Translations under genes and position numbers: made by a program
Notes under the pieces: generated by a model
What the model saw: the letters and a program-made list of their open reading frames with translations, nothing else
Databases searched by the model: none
What the model was told of the DNA's origin: nothing
In this document: one piece after another, positions 50,911 to 59,526 of the stretch
Layout of the letters: each line of letters starts with the position of its first letter
Numbering within the stretch: position 1 is the stretch's first letter
DNA from: a bacterium
Lineage (GTDB): Bacteria; UBA8248
Length of the DNA: 64,000 bases
Direction: 5' to 3'
NCBI GenBank assembly: GCA_022825065.1
Contig: JAJDYR010000024.1
Coordinates: forward strand, 1 to 64,000

Positions 50911-51312
50911 TCACCCAACCGGATACATCCGCGTAACTCTCAGCCTCGCCACGAGGCGTTTTTCGTTCTTCATCGCTTGCAGGTATTCGTCGAGGTCGTC
51001 GGGGTCTTTTCCGGTGATGCGCCGGTAGAGGTCGAGGTTTTTCGCGCCGTCTGGGTCTTCGACGAGTTCGGTCTCTCCTTCCGCGCAGAGGTAGGGATAG
51101 AAGCTCTCCTGCGGCATCACGCAAAGCGTGGCCCTGGGGTCGCGCTTGAGGTTTCTGGCTTTCACGCGGTTCCACGTCATGGAAATCTCCGCGACGCCGT
51201 CCGCGTAATCGAACACGATGGGCGTGGGGTGCGATCTGCCGTCCGCGAGCAGGGTGCTCAGGACGCCGTAGTGCTGCTCGTTCAGGAAAGCCAGCGCCTC
51301 GTCATGCGTCAT
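50911..51312 (-). CDS. Pyridoxamine 5'-phosphate oxidase-family flavin-binding protein
   Basis: A 133-residue split-barrel protein (LNEQHYGVLSTLLADGRSHP, then MTWNRVKARNLKRDPRATLC). The pattern is that of small FMN- or F420-dependent reductases rather than PdxH. AAGGAG precedes ATG 51312. It starts 11 bases after the stop of the alpha/beta hydrolase, an evident operon. Which cofactor it binds cannot be told. Confidence 0.83.
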   Translation of the reverse strand: MTHDEALAFLNEQHYGVLSTLLADGRSHPTPIVFDYADGVAEISMTWNRVKARNLKRDPRATLCVMPQESFYPYLCAEGETELVEDPDGAKNLDLYRRITGKDPDDLDEYLQAMKNEKRLVARLRVTRMYPVG

Positions 51313-51323
51313 GGAAATTCTCC

Positions 51324-52127
51324 TTATGAGTCCGAATCTATCGCCGTCTCGACGAAGTCGTCGAACGCGGCGCAGAAGGCCTCGGGCGCATCCTGCATCG
51401 GGAAATGCCCGCAGGCGGGGATAACCGTATTCACGCAATCCGGGATTCGCTCTTCGAACATCTCCCCGTATGCCATCGCCCCGGCGTCTCCCTCGCCCAC
51501 GCAGACCCAGGTGGGGACGTGGATTTCACCCAGGCGCTCCCTCATGTCCGGCGTGTCGAGGATGGCGTCCACCGCCGCGGCGTAATCTTCAGGGGTGTTC
51601 TTGAGAAAGCGCTTTTTGAATTCTTCCGCGCTCGCTCCATCGACGTAGTCCCGGGGCAGCGTCGCCCGCATCCCTTCGCTCGCCAGGGCCGCCTCGATTC
51701 CCTCATCGAGCGCGAGTTGCCGGAGAAGTTCGAAGCGCCGCCTCATTTCTCCTTCGGGCGCGGCGGCGGACGAGGCGACGAGCATCAGGCTGTCGACCCT
51801 CTCGGGGTGGTCGAGGGCGAATAACAGGGCGGTCCGCCCGCCCATGCTGTGCCCCATGAGGTGGACCCTGTCGAGTCCCCAGAAGTTCAAGAGCGCGAGC
51901 AGGTCCCCGGCCAGAGTCTCGACCCCGAAGGGCCCCTGGCGCTTGCTCGACCCCCCGTGGCCGCGGTGATCGTACGAGAAGGCCTGAAAGCGCCCGGCGA
52001 GCGCGTCCATCACCGGCTCCCAGGTATAGATGGAATTGGCGAACCCGTGCATCACGACCAGGGGCGCGCCGCCTCCATTCACGGTATATGTGAGGTTCAC
52101 GCCGTTCACCGTCGCCACCGGCATCAT
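51324..52127 (-). CDS. Alpha/beta hydrolase
   Basis: A 267-residue serine hydrolase with Ser in LMGHSMGGRTA near residue 96, an acidic residue in VGEGDAGAM near 213, His in ACGHFPMQD near 241, and oxyanion motif MHGFANS near 27. FSYDHRGHGGSSKR is typical of the family. GGAGCGG precedes ATG 52127; the next codon is also Met. It is the first gene of a pair with the flavin-binding protein. Confidence 0.85.
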   Translation of the reverse strand: MMPVATVNGVNLTYTVNGGGAPLVVMHGFANSIYTWEPVMDALAGRFQAFSYDHRGHGGSSKRQGPFGVETLAGDLLALLNFWGLDRVHLMGHSMGGRTALLFALDHPERVDSLMLVASSAAAPEGEMRRRFELLRQLALDEGIEAALASEGMRATLPRDYVDGASAEEFKKRFLKNTPEDYAAAVDAILDTPDMRERLGEIHVPTWVCVGEGDAGAMAYGEMFEERIPDCVNTVIPACGHFPMQDAPEAFCAAFDDFVETAIDSDS

Positions 52128-52244
52128 CCGCTCCTCCGGTTGAGAGAAATACGCCTTTCGCCTTTGCCGAACCGCTAGAATACCCTATTATGCGGTTTTT
52201 CGCAGAACGGCTCATCCGCTCGGCTCATTGACGGGAATTCGCGC

Positions 52245-52934
52245 ATGGACGGGAAAAAAGTGGCGGTCGTCCTCCTGAGCGGCGGCATGGACTCCGCCGT
52301 CGTTCTGGCCATCGCGAAAGGGGAGGGATTCGCCTGCGAGGCGCTCAGTTTCGATTATGGGCAAAGGCACCGCTGCGAACTGGAGGCCGCCCGGAAAGTG
52401 GCGGAACAAATCGGCGCGTCCGGCCACACCGTCCTGTCCATCGACATGCGCCCCATCGGCGGGAGCGCGCTCACCGACGACATCGAAGTGCCCAAGGAGC
52501 GCGACGACATCGGGGAAGGCATACCGGTAACGTATGTGCCCGCTCGAAACACGATTTTTCTGAGCTATGCGCTCGCCCTGGCCGAGGTGAAGGGTGCTAA
52601 CGACATCTTCATCGGGGTGAACGCGCTCGATTATTCGGGGTATCCCGACTGCCGCCCGGAATACATAGACGCCTACGCGCACATGGCGCGCCTGGCGACG
52701 AAATCGGGCGTGGACGGCGCGCCGCTTGAGATTCATACGCCGCTCAGCGCGATGCGGAAGTCCGACATCGCGCGCAAGGGTCTGGAACTGGGGGTGGATT
52801 TTTCCCTCACCCATACCTGTTACGACCCGCTGGATGACGGGCGGCCCTGTGGGTTGTGCGACGCCTGCATCCTGAGGCGCAAGGGGTTCGAGGAAATCGG
52901 GGAGCGCGACCCGCTGCCTTATCCCACTGCTTGA
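52245..52934 (+). CDS. queC: 7-cyano-7-deazaguanine synthase
   Basis: Makes preQ0 from 7-carboxy-7-deazaguanine and ammonia with ATP, on the way to queuosine. Length is 229 residues. The PP-loop motif is [15 protein letters not shown] near residue 8. [14 protein letters not shown] is near 98 and [20 protein letters not shown] near 123. The zinc cysteines lie in [20 protein letters not shown] near the C-terminus. All are intact. Other queuosine genes are not in the window. Its TGA overlaps the ATG of the next gene. Confidence 0.96.
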   Translation: MDGKKVAVVLLSGGMDSAVVLAIAKGEGFACEALSFDYGQRHRCELEAARKVAEQIGASGHTVLSIDMRPIGGSALTDDIEVPKERDDIGEGIPVTYVPARNTIFLSYALALAEVKGANDIFIGVNALDYSGYPDCRPEYIDAYAHMARLATKSGVDGAPLEIHTPLSAMRKSDIARKGLELGVDFSLTHTCYDPLDDGRPCGLCDACILRRKGFEEIGERDPLPYPTA

Positions 52935-54616
52935 TGTTCGGAGGAGACGTGGAAGAGATACGAACGGACGTGCTGGTCGTCGGCGGAGGGCTGGCCGGGA
53001 CGCTGGCCGCTCTGGCCGCGCGAGAGGAGGGGGCGGACGTCTGCATCGCCATGAAGGGCGAGGCCGGCCTGACGGGCAATTCCGCGCGGGCGGGCGGCGT
53101 TTTCGCAACGATTCTGGAGGGCTTCTCCCTGCCGGAAGATTCCGTGGAAGTCATGGTGGCGGATAATTTCCGCAGCGGATGGTTCATGTCCGACCCCGCG
53201 CTGGTGCGGGCGGTCGCCGCCGAGTCGGGCGCGGCGATAGAGCGCCTGCGTGATTACGTGGTTCCCTTTTTAGAGAAAAACGGCCGGATGACGCCCACGA
53301 AACTCCCCGGCCACACCTACCCCCGGGGAGCGCGCGTACCTGGCGGCGGCCCGCGAATGATGATGGTGCTGGGCGCGCGGCTCGCGCAGAGCGGCGCGCG
53401 CGTGCTGGAGGATTTGTCCTTTATCGGCTTGCTGCGCGACGGCGGCGGCAGGGTCGTGGGAGCGGATTTTCAAGAAGAGGGAAGTGGAGCCCTGCTTCGG
53501 GCGCATGCGCGCGCCACGGTTCTCGCGATGGGCGGCCTGGGGGGGATGTTCCCCATCACGACGAACGCGCCGGGCGTCGCCGGCGTCGGCTACGGGGCGG
53601 CGCTCGACGCCGGGGCGCGGTTGCGGGACATGGAGTTCGTGCAGTTCACGCCGACGGCGATGGCCCATCCGCCGCAGCTCAGGGGCAGGAACTCGGGCGG
53701 CATGGCGCTCTCTTTTCCCGAAGCGCGGTTGCGGAACAGCCTGGACGAGCGGTTCATGGCCCGCTATGCGCCCGATGACATGGAGCACGCCAAGCGCGAC
53801 GTTCTCTCCCGCGCGATGCACCGCGAAATCGTCGAGGGACGCGGAACCGAAAACGGCGGCCTGTATCTCGATTTGACGAACGCGCCCTATGAGGGGCTGA
53901 GAGACGTGATGGGGGAGATCATCGACGATTTCGAGGCGGCGGGCCTCGACGTGCGGAAAGAGCCGATAGAAATCGCCCCCGCCGCCCACTCTTGCATGGG
54001 CGGCGTCATCATCGACACGAACGGGCGGACGGACGTGGAAGGCCTTTTCGCCGCCGGTGAGAACGGCGGCGGCCTGCACGGGGCGAATCGCCTGGCGAGC
54101 GGGGGCCTCACCGTCTGCGCCGTCATGGGCGACCGGGCGGGCCGGTCGGCCGCTCATGTGGAAGGAGAAGGCGGGCCGCCCGAGGTGAATGAAGGGGGCG
54201 TGCGAGGCGCTGGTGAGGCGGGTGAGGCGCAGCTCGATGAAATTGAAAAAGAGATTCGAGTCATCATGTTCTCCGCGGGCGGCATCGAGCGGACTTCAGG
54301 AGCTTTGCAGGATGGAGTCGAGAGAATCGCCGCTCAAAAAGAGAGGATAGAGGCGATGACGCCCGCCGCTTCGCTCGTCTCGCGCCATGCGCAGGCGAGG
54401 CTCATGAGCCTGACGGCGGAGGCGATGCTGGGCTCGATGCTCATGCGCGCCGAAAGCCGGGGGGCGCATACGAGGTCGGACTACCCCGAACGGGACGATG
54501 AGAACTGGCTGGCGAATATCCACGTGTCGCTGGAGTCTGACGGAGCGCCGGCGCATGAAAAGGCTCCCGTTCCCGATGAGTTGCGAGAGGCGGCGGTGAG
54601 CCATGCGGGCGCTTGA
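52934..54616 (+). CDS. FAD-dependent oxidoreductase of the SdhA/FrdA/NadB superfamily
   Basis: A 560-residue flavoprotein. The N-terminal dinucleotide motif is VLVVGGGLAGTLAALAARE near residue 14. TGNSARAGGVFAT stands where SdhA has its FAD-linking HS-x-A-AQGG region; the His is missing, so FAD is non-covalent. EIAPAAHSCMGGVIIDTNGR and FAAGENGGGLHGANRLASGG near 360-395 are the usual substrate and FAD motifs. The C-terminal helical domain is present. No iron-sulfur partner gene is adjacent. ATG 52934 overlaps queC (TGATG); GTG 52949 after GGAGGAG is an alternative. The substrate is unknown. Confidence 0.85.
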   Translation: MFGGDVEEIRTDVLVVGGGLAGTLAALAAREEGADVCIAMKGEAGLTGNSARAGGVFATILEGFSLPEDSVEVMVADNFRSGWFMSDPALVRAVAAESGAAIERLRDYVVPFLEKNGRMTPTKLPGHTYPRGARVPGGGPRMMMVLGARLAQSGARVLEDLSFIGLLRDGGGRVVGADFQEEGSGALLRAHARATVLAMGGLGGMFPITTNAPGVAGVGYGAALDAGARLRDMEFVQFTPTAMAHPPQLRGRNSGGMALSFPEARLRNSLDERFMARYAPDDMEHAKRDVLSRAMHREIVEGRGTENGGLYLDLTNAPYEGLRDVMGEIIDDFEAAGLDVRKEPIEIAPAAHSCMGGVIIDTNGRTDVEGLFAAGENGGGLHGANRLASGGLTVCAVMGDRAGRSAAHVEGEGGPPEVNEGGVRGAGEAGEAQLDEIEKEIRVIMFSAGGIERTSGALQDGVERIAAQKERIEAMTPAASLVSRHAQARLMSLTAEAMLGSMLMRAESRGAHTRSDYPERDDENWLANIHVSLESDGAPAHEKAPVPDELREAAVSHAGA

Positions 54617-54729
54617 GAGATGTGAGCGCAATTCCGGTTTGAAGTTGACACCATAACAGGCGTTGGAGGATAACCAAGGAACACACACTCACTTTCGATG
54701 AGAATTCTTCTCAGGGATCTGGAGGAGTT

Positions 54730-55914
54730 ATGCAATATCCATTTACGGAAGAACAACTGGCGCTGGCCGACCTGACACGGGATTTCATGGAGCGCGAGGT
54801 CGCGCCCGTCGCCGCGGAGATGGACAGGCGGCCCGACCCCAGGGATTGTTATCCGGGCGAGCTCCTGAACAAGGCGTCGCAGGTCGGCCTGCGCACCATG
54901 GCGGTTCCCGAGGAGCACGGCGGCATCGGGGCCGACACGACGACGAAGGCCCTCTGCCTCTGGACGGGCGCGCAAATCGAGATCGGCGTCATCAAGTGCC
55001 TGAGCCAGTGCTGGAAGGTGTCGAACGCGATCTTCAAATGCGGTTCGGAGGCGGTGCTTGATAAGTGGGGCAAGATGTTCGTGGAAGACGACGATTGCGT
55101 CGGCTCGTTCGTGATCACCGAGCCGGATTACGGCTCGGACAACATCTACCGGCAGAGCGACCCCGCGCTGGGCCTCAAGACTTCGGCCGTCCGGGACGGC
55201 GATTATTTCGTGCTCAACGGGGCGAAACGCTTCACGTCGCTCACGAGCTGGGCGAAGATCCTGCTGGTCTTCGCGAGAACGAACCCCGACGTTCCGCTTC
55301 ACCAGGGAACCACCTGCTTTCTCGTGCACGGCGACCAGGAGGGCGTCACCTACGGCAACGTGCACGACAAGCTCGGTTACAGGCTGTATCCCAACGCCGA
55401 GAGCTACTACGACAACGTGCGCGTCCACAAGGACGACATCCTGGGCGAGGTCGACAAGGGCTTTCAGACGTTCGCCACGGTGTTCCGGGGCAGCGCGGAG
55501 CTTCCGGCGTGCAACACGGGCATCGCGCGCGGCATCTACAACTTCTGCCTCCAGCACGCGAAAGAGCGCATCCAGGGCGGCAAGCCCATCATCGAGCACC
55601 AGACGATTCAGCACATGCTCGCCGAGATGCTGATGAACATCGAGGTGGCGGAGCAGTTCATGTGGCGCATCTGCTGGGGCGTGGAGAACGACGAGAGCTA
55701 CAACACGCGCTTCACGCGGTACGGAAAGGTGTTCAGCGATCAGGTGGCGCTCAAGACGATAGCCTTCGCCACGGACATTCTCGGCGGCATCGGCATCATG
55801 AAGGAGACGCCGACGGAGAAGATGATGCGCGACCTCCTCACCTTTCTGCACGGCGACGGGACGGACTCGATGACGCTGCTGCGCGCCGCCCAGACGCTGG
55901 ACGAGCCTGCATAA
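54730..55914 (+). CDS. Acyl-CoA dehydrogenase
   Basis: An FAD-dependent alpha,beta-dehydrogenase of acyl-CoA thioesters, 394 residues. SFVITEPDYGSDN near residue 130 and YFVLNGAKRFTSLTSWAKIL near 160 are the FAD-binding region. The C-terminal helical bundle ends in LLTFLHGDGTDSMTLLRAAQ. At the usual catalytic position (the E of E-G-T) there is Asp, so either the base is Asp or lies elsewhere, as in isovaleryl-type enzymes. GGAGGAG precedes the ATG. An SDR gene follows 44 bases on. Confidence 0.88.
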   Translation: MQYPFTEEQLALADLTRDFMEREVAPVAAEMDRRPDPRDCYPGELLNKASQVGLRTMAVPEEHGGIGADTTTKALCLWTGAQIEIGVIKCLSQCWKVSNAIFKCGSEAVLDKWGKMFVEDDDCVGSFVITEPDYGSDNIYRQSDPALGLKTSAVRDGDYFVLNGAKRFTSLTSWAKILLVFARTNPDVPLHQGTTCFLVHGDQEGVTYGNVHDKLGYRLYPNAESYYDNVRVHKDDILGEVDKGFQTFATVFRGSAELPACNTGIARGIYNFCLQHAKERIQGGKPIIEHQTIQHMLAEMLMNIEVAEQFMWRICWGVENDESYNTRFTRYGKVFSDQVALKTIAFATDILGGIGIMKETPTEKMMRDLLTFLHGDGTDSMTLLRAAQTLDEPA

Positions 55915-55958
55915 GGGCGTCGCGAGGCCGTAAATCCCCGATTCGGGAGAGGAAAACG

Positions 55959-56732
55959 ATGGATCTGATGCTCACCGACAAAGTGGCGATGATCTCCGGC
56001 GGCAGCCGGGGGCTCGGCTTCCACATCGCAAAGGACCTGGTGGGAGAGGGCTGCCACGTGGCGATCAGCGCGCGGGGCGAGGAGCGCCTGAACCAGGCCG
56101 TCGATGAACTGAACGCGCTGGGCGGCGGACGCGCGGCGGGTTTGGTTGGCGACGTGACTCAAGAAGGCGTGCCCCAAGCTTTTCTCCAGATGACGCTCGA
56201 TGCGTTCGGCGGCGTCGACATCCTCGTGAACAACGTGGGCGGCAGCAATCCCAAGGCGTTTCTCGACATCACGGACGAGGAATGGCGCGAGGGGTTCGGC
56301 TTCAACCTCTATCACGCGGTGACGCTCTCGCGCCTCGTGATCCCCGAGATGAAAAAAAGGGGCGGCGGCTCCATTCTGAACGTCGCCTCCATCTACGGAC
56401 GCGAATCGAAGGGCGCGATGACCTACAACGCCTCCAAGGCGGCGCTCATCAGCTTCTCCAAGGGGCTCGCCCAGCAGACGGCGCAAGACAACATCCGCGT
56501 GAACTCGATTGCGCCGGGCAGCATCATTTTCCCCGGCGGGGTGTGGGAGCGGCGGGTGAACGAGGCGCCCGACGGCCTGAAGGGTTTCGTCGACGCGGAG
56601 ATGCCGCTGGGCCGCTTCGGCCGCCCCGAGGAACTCTCCGCCGTGGCCGTCTTCATGGTCAGCCCGAGGGCGAGCCTCGTGCACGGCGCCTGCTGGAACG
56701 TGGACGGCTCGCAAAGCCGCTCGAATATCTAA
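55959..56732 (+). CDS. SDR-family oxidoreductase
   Basis: A classical short-chain dehydrogenase, 257 residues. The cofactor motif is ISGGSRGLGFHIA near residue 13, then LVNNVGGSNP. The catalytic tetrad is Asn in GFNLYHAV, Ser in LNVASIYG near 143, and Tyr and Lys in TYNASKAA near 156-160. ATG 55959 follows GGGAGAGG; the much longer frame through the acyl-CoA dehydrogenase is a shadow. It is probably co-transcribed with that gene, in keeping with a beta-oxidation-like or branched-chain route. Confidence 0.9.
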   Translation: MDLMLTDKVAMISGGSRGLGFHIAKDLVGEGCHVAISARGEERLNQAVDELNALGGGRAAGLVGDVTQEGVPQAFLQMTLDAFGGVDILVNNVGGSNPKAFLDITDEEWREGFGFNLYHAVTLSRLVIPEMKKRGGGSILNVASIYGRESKGAMTYNASKAALISFSKGLAQQTAQDNIRVNSIAPGSIIFPGGVWERRVNEAPDGLKGFVDAEMPLGRFGRPEELSAVAVFMVSPRASLVHGACWNVDGSQSRSNI

Positions 56733-56745
56733 ATCCTGCCGGGAT

Positions 56746-57717
56746 TCACGAAACTTTCCGGAGGGGTTCGCGCACGCGCGTGAGCCACTGCTGTTTCAGC
56801 GTGCTCTTGACGACGCGCGGGATGCTGAAGCCTATCGGTATCATCCTCGGCTCGACCAGGGGTGAGGACAGCTTCGCCTCCTGAAGAGATAGTCCCGCCA
56901 CTTCTATCTTGTCCAGTTCCGGCTCGCCGAAGCCCGTGGCGCGGGCGGCTTCCAGGGTTCTCAGTTTCCCGGGCGAGAGCCCCGTGACCTCACAGGCGAC
57001 GCGGTCGAGCGCCACCGGGTCGGCGCTCGCGATGATGAGGCCCACCCGGCGGGGCGTTCCCTGGGCGGGCCCCTGGCCCTCCATCGCGCAGACGGCGTCC
57101 AGAACGGAGAGCCTTGTTTTCAGCAGCCGCGCCGTTTCGACGAGCATGAGCGGGAAATAATCCTCGAATGTCCCCGCCTTGAAATGCCACCACGCCTTCC
57201 TTTTTCCCGCGACGCAGCCGAACAGGTTCTTGACCGCGCCCGTCATGTAGAGCTGGCAATGGGTCTTGAGCTTCGGCAGGTTGATAATCCCGTCCGCATC
57301 CATGGCCTCTTTCGCCATGGTGAGGTGCGCGTAAACGACGCCTTCGGGATTGGGAACCTTCACCCCTTTCCGGAAGGAGACGAGGGGGAGCCCGAGTTCC
57401 TCGCATACCCTCGACAGGCCGGCTTGCCCGGCGCAACCGGCGAGACTCCCCCAGGCGGGGCTGTCGCCCATGGATATTTTCCGGGGCGACGTGGACGAAT
57501 TCTGGAGTTGTTGCGCCACCGCCCGGAGTATTTCGGGATGCGTCGTCAGCGCGCTCTTAGGCGGTGCACCTTTAAGGATGTTGGGTTTGAGCAGTATCTC
57601 ATCGGTTGTCGAGGCGAATTGCGCGGCGCCGCCCAGCGCTTCAAGCGCCTCGGCGACGGCGTCGCCCACGCGCTCCCGCTCATAGTCTTCGCAACGGACA
57701 ATCGCTACGCGGCTCAT
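56746..57717 (-). CDS. DUF362-domain protein
   Basis: A 323-residue protein with the DUF362 pattern: ILLKPNILKGAPPKSALTTH near residue 42, ISMGDSPAWGSLAG near 80, INLPKLKTHCQLYMTGAVKN near 145 and SADPVALDRVACEV near 230. Cysteines occur, but no ferredoxin-type cluster motif is seen in this member. The function of DUF362 is unknown. It starts 6 bases after the coiled-coil gene, an operon of two. Confidence 0.85.
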   Translation of the reverse strand: MSRVAIVRCEDYERERVGDAVAEALEALGGAAQFASTTDEILLKPNILKGAPPKSALTTHPEILRAVAQQLQNSSTSPRKISMGDSPAWGSLAGCAGQAGLSRVCEELGLPLVSFRKGVKVPNPEGVVYAHLTMAKEAMDADGIINLPKLKTHCQLYMTGAVKNLFGCVAGKRKAWWHFKAGTFEDYFPLMLVETARLLKTRLSVLDAVCAMEGQGPAQGTPRRVGLIIASADPVALDRVACEVTGLSPGKLRTLEAARATGFGEPELDKIEVAGLSLQEAKLSSPLVEPRMIPIGFSIPRVVKSTLKQQWLTRVREPLRKVS

Positions 57718-57723
57718 GTGCGT

Positions 57724-58056
57724 TTAACCTTCCTTCTTGATGGCTTCAATCTTCTCGTCGCGCTCTTCTTCGAGCGCTTCGCGCTCGCTTCTGAATTTCT
57801 GGCGGAACGCGTTCAGCGCGTCTCTTGCCTCGGGTTCGAGTTGCGCCTCGACGGCTTCGAGGGGAGCGCCTCCCGTCATTTTCATCAATTCCTGTTGATG
57901 GAGAACGTCTTTTTCGGCGATTTTCCCCTCGTATACCTTTTTGATTTCCTCGATCTTGTCCCTTTGCTCAGGAGTGAGTTTTTCCAGTTCCTGGCGCGCT
58001 TGCTCGCCGATGGCGGAAGTTTTCTCCATCGCAATTTCCAGGGCGCTCTTCATCAT
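57724..58056 (-). CDS. Small coiled-coil protein of unknown function
   Basis: A 110-residue protein almost wholly charged and helical (ARQELEKLTPEQRDKIEEIK, RQKFRSEREALEEERDEKIE). It has no cysteine, signal peptide or membrane segment. GGAGGG lies just before the double ATG; the second, at 58053, has the better spacing. It precedes the DUF362 gene with a 6-base gap, so a shared role is likely but unknown. Confidence 0.7.
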   Translation of the reverse strand: MMKSALEIAMEKTSAIGEQARQELEKLTPEQRDKIEEIKKVYEGKIAEKDVLHQQELMKMTGGAPLEAVEAQLEPEARDALNAFRQKFRSEREALEEERDEKIEAIKKEG

Positions 58057-58192
58057 GACCCTCCACGGCAGTGTAAAGTTTTATGCTCGAAGGCATTCTA
58101 GGTTGCGCGGGGAAGAGGGTCAACATCCGCGTCTTTGAGAGGGAACCGCCCGGTCGCCGCATTCTTCCGCGGCGCGTAATAAGGGCATAATG

Positions 58193-58440
58193 GGCCTGTT
58201 GAAAAAGCCCGTCTTGTCGGAGAATAAAGGCACCCCCCTCTACCCCCCCTTGTCAGGGGGGTAAAAAAAGGCGATGCGTCCTCGCCGGGCTGAGGGGGGT
58301 TTTGATTTTTCTTGCCCCCCTGTTAAGGGGGGGTAGGGGGGGGTGCCTTTCAACAAATGAGGGGCAATCGAACCGACCGAGGAGGCCTGTCCCTACGGCG
58401 AACAATCTCGAAGGTCGGACAGGGCTTTTCCAACAGCCCC
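58193..58440. repeat. Composite palindromic element (copy 7, inverted orientation)
   Basis: Outer arms are GGGCCTGTTGAAAAAGCCCG and GGGCTTTTCCAACAGCCCC. Inner arms are near 58231-58262 and 58313-58348. The loop (GGCGATGCGTCCTCGCCGGG, then TTTTGATTTTTCTTG) matches that of the copy at 63363-63630. It lies between divergent genes. A CCTGTCCCTACGG fragment of another repeat is embedded near 58387. Confidence 0.85.
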
Positions 58441-58557
58441 GTAATGCGCAGGTTTTCAGGCGGATAGCGAAAACCACGGGTTGCTCATCTTGCGGGGACT
58501 CTCCGAGACGGAAATTTTGATATAAGAGGTCTGGATACGCCCACCACTGGAGGAACC

Positions 58558-59526
58558 ATGCGCGAGCCTACGTTTGATGATGTTCTCGAGGCGCAAAAAC
58601 GGGTCGCCGACTACTTGCAGCCCACGCCTTTTCACGAGGTGCCGGTGCTCTCCGAACGCATCGGGTGCCGGTATTTCATGAAGTTCGAGTCCATGCAGCC
58701 CGTCGGAGCGTTCAAGGTGCGCGGCGGCGTGAATCTCGTCTCCAGGCTCGGGCCGGAGGAGAAGCAGGCGGGCCTCATCACGGCCTCGACCGGCAACCAT
58801 GGCCAGTCCATCGCCTACGCCGCGCGGATATTCGGGGTCAAAGCGTTGATAGCGGCCCCGAACGGGGCGAACGCGGATAAAATCTCGGCCATTCAGAGAC
58901 TGGGAGCGGAAGTCGCGTTCGTGGGAAAGGATTTCGACGACGCCAGGGTGTGGTGCGAGGAGCAGTGCGAAGAGCGCGGCATGCGCTACGTTCATTCGGC
59001 CAACGAGCCGCACCTCATCGCGGGCGTGGCGACCCAGACGCTCGAGATCATGGAGTCCGAGCCGGATATCGAAGTCGTCATCGTACCCTTGGGCGGGGGA
59101 AGCGGGGTATGCGGCGCAGGCCTCGCCGCCAAGCAGATCAACCCCAAGGTCCACGTGGTGGGGGTCCAGGCGGAAAAGGCTCCCGCCTTCTACAAGAGCT
59201 TCTACGCGGGGGAATTGCAGCCCCAGCCATCGGCGGACACCTTCGCGGACGGGCTCGCCACCCGGGTGCCCTTCGAACTGACGTTTTCGATGATCAGGCG
59301 ATACGTGGATGAAATCGTGACCGTGAGCGAGGAGGAGATGTGCGACGCCATCCGCCTGCTCGTTTCGGACGTGCACGTCATCGCCGAGGGCGCGGGCGCC
59401 GCCCCGACGGCGGCCGCCATGAAGATGGACCTGAAGGGCAAGCGGGTCGCCGGAATCCTGAGCGGGCGCAACCTCACCAGCGAGCATCTCGATATCATCC
59501 TCGGCGGCGGGACGCCTCGTCCGTGA
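58558..59526 (+). CDS. PLP-dependent threonine/serine dehydratase-like enzyme
   Basis: A fold-type II pyridoxal-phosphate enzyme, 322 residues, with the Lys Schiff base in VGAFKVRGGVN near residue 53, the Ser/Asn loop ASTGNHGQS near 79 and the phosphate-binding glycine loop VPLGGGSGVCGAGLA near 178. There is no C-terminal ACT domain, so it resembles catabolic threonine/serine ammonia-lyases. Related enzymes include 3-hydroxyaspartate lyase and serine racemase, so the substrate is open. The TGA overlaps the GTG start of priA (GTGA). Confidence 0.88.
   Translation: MREPTFDDVLEAQKRVADYLQPTPFHEVPVLSERIGCRYFMKFESMQPVGAFKVRGGVNLVSRLGPEEKQAGLITASTGNHGQSIAYAARIFGVKALIAAPNGANADKISAIQRLGAEVAFVGKDFDDARVWCEEQCEERGMRYVHSANEPHLIAGVATQTLEIMESEPDIEVVIVPLGGGSGVCGAGLAAKQINPKVHVVGVQAEKAPAFYKSFYAGELQPQPSADTFADGLATRVPFELTFSMIRRYVDEIVTVSEEEMCDAIRLLVSDVHVIAEGAGAAPTAAAMKMDLKGKRVAGILSGRNLTSEHLDIILGGGTPRP

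Noticed and set aside
54645-54673. Promoter TTGACA-17-GGATAA before the acyl-CoA dehydrogenase
   Set aside because: The -35 box is perfect, but the -10 box is poor, so it is not listed as a feature.
55065-56732. 555-codon frame suggesting an N-terminal extension of the SDR
   Set aside because: The first 298 codons are a shifted reading of the acyl-CoA dehydrogenase, and the SDR has its own ATG and ribosome site at 55959.
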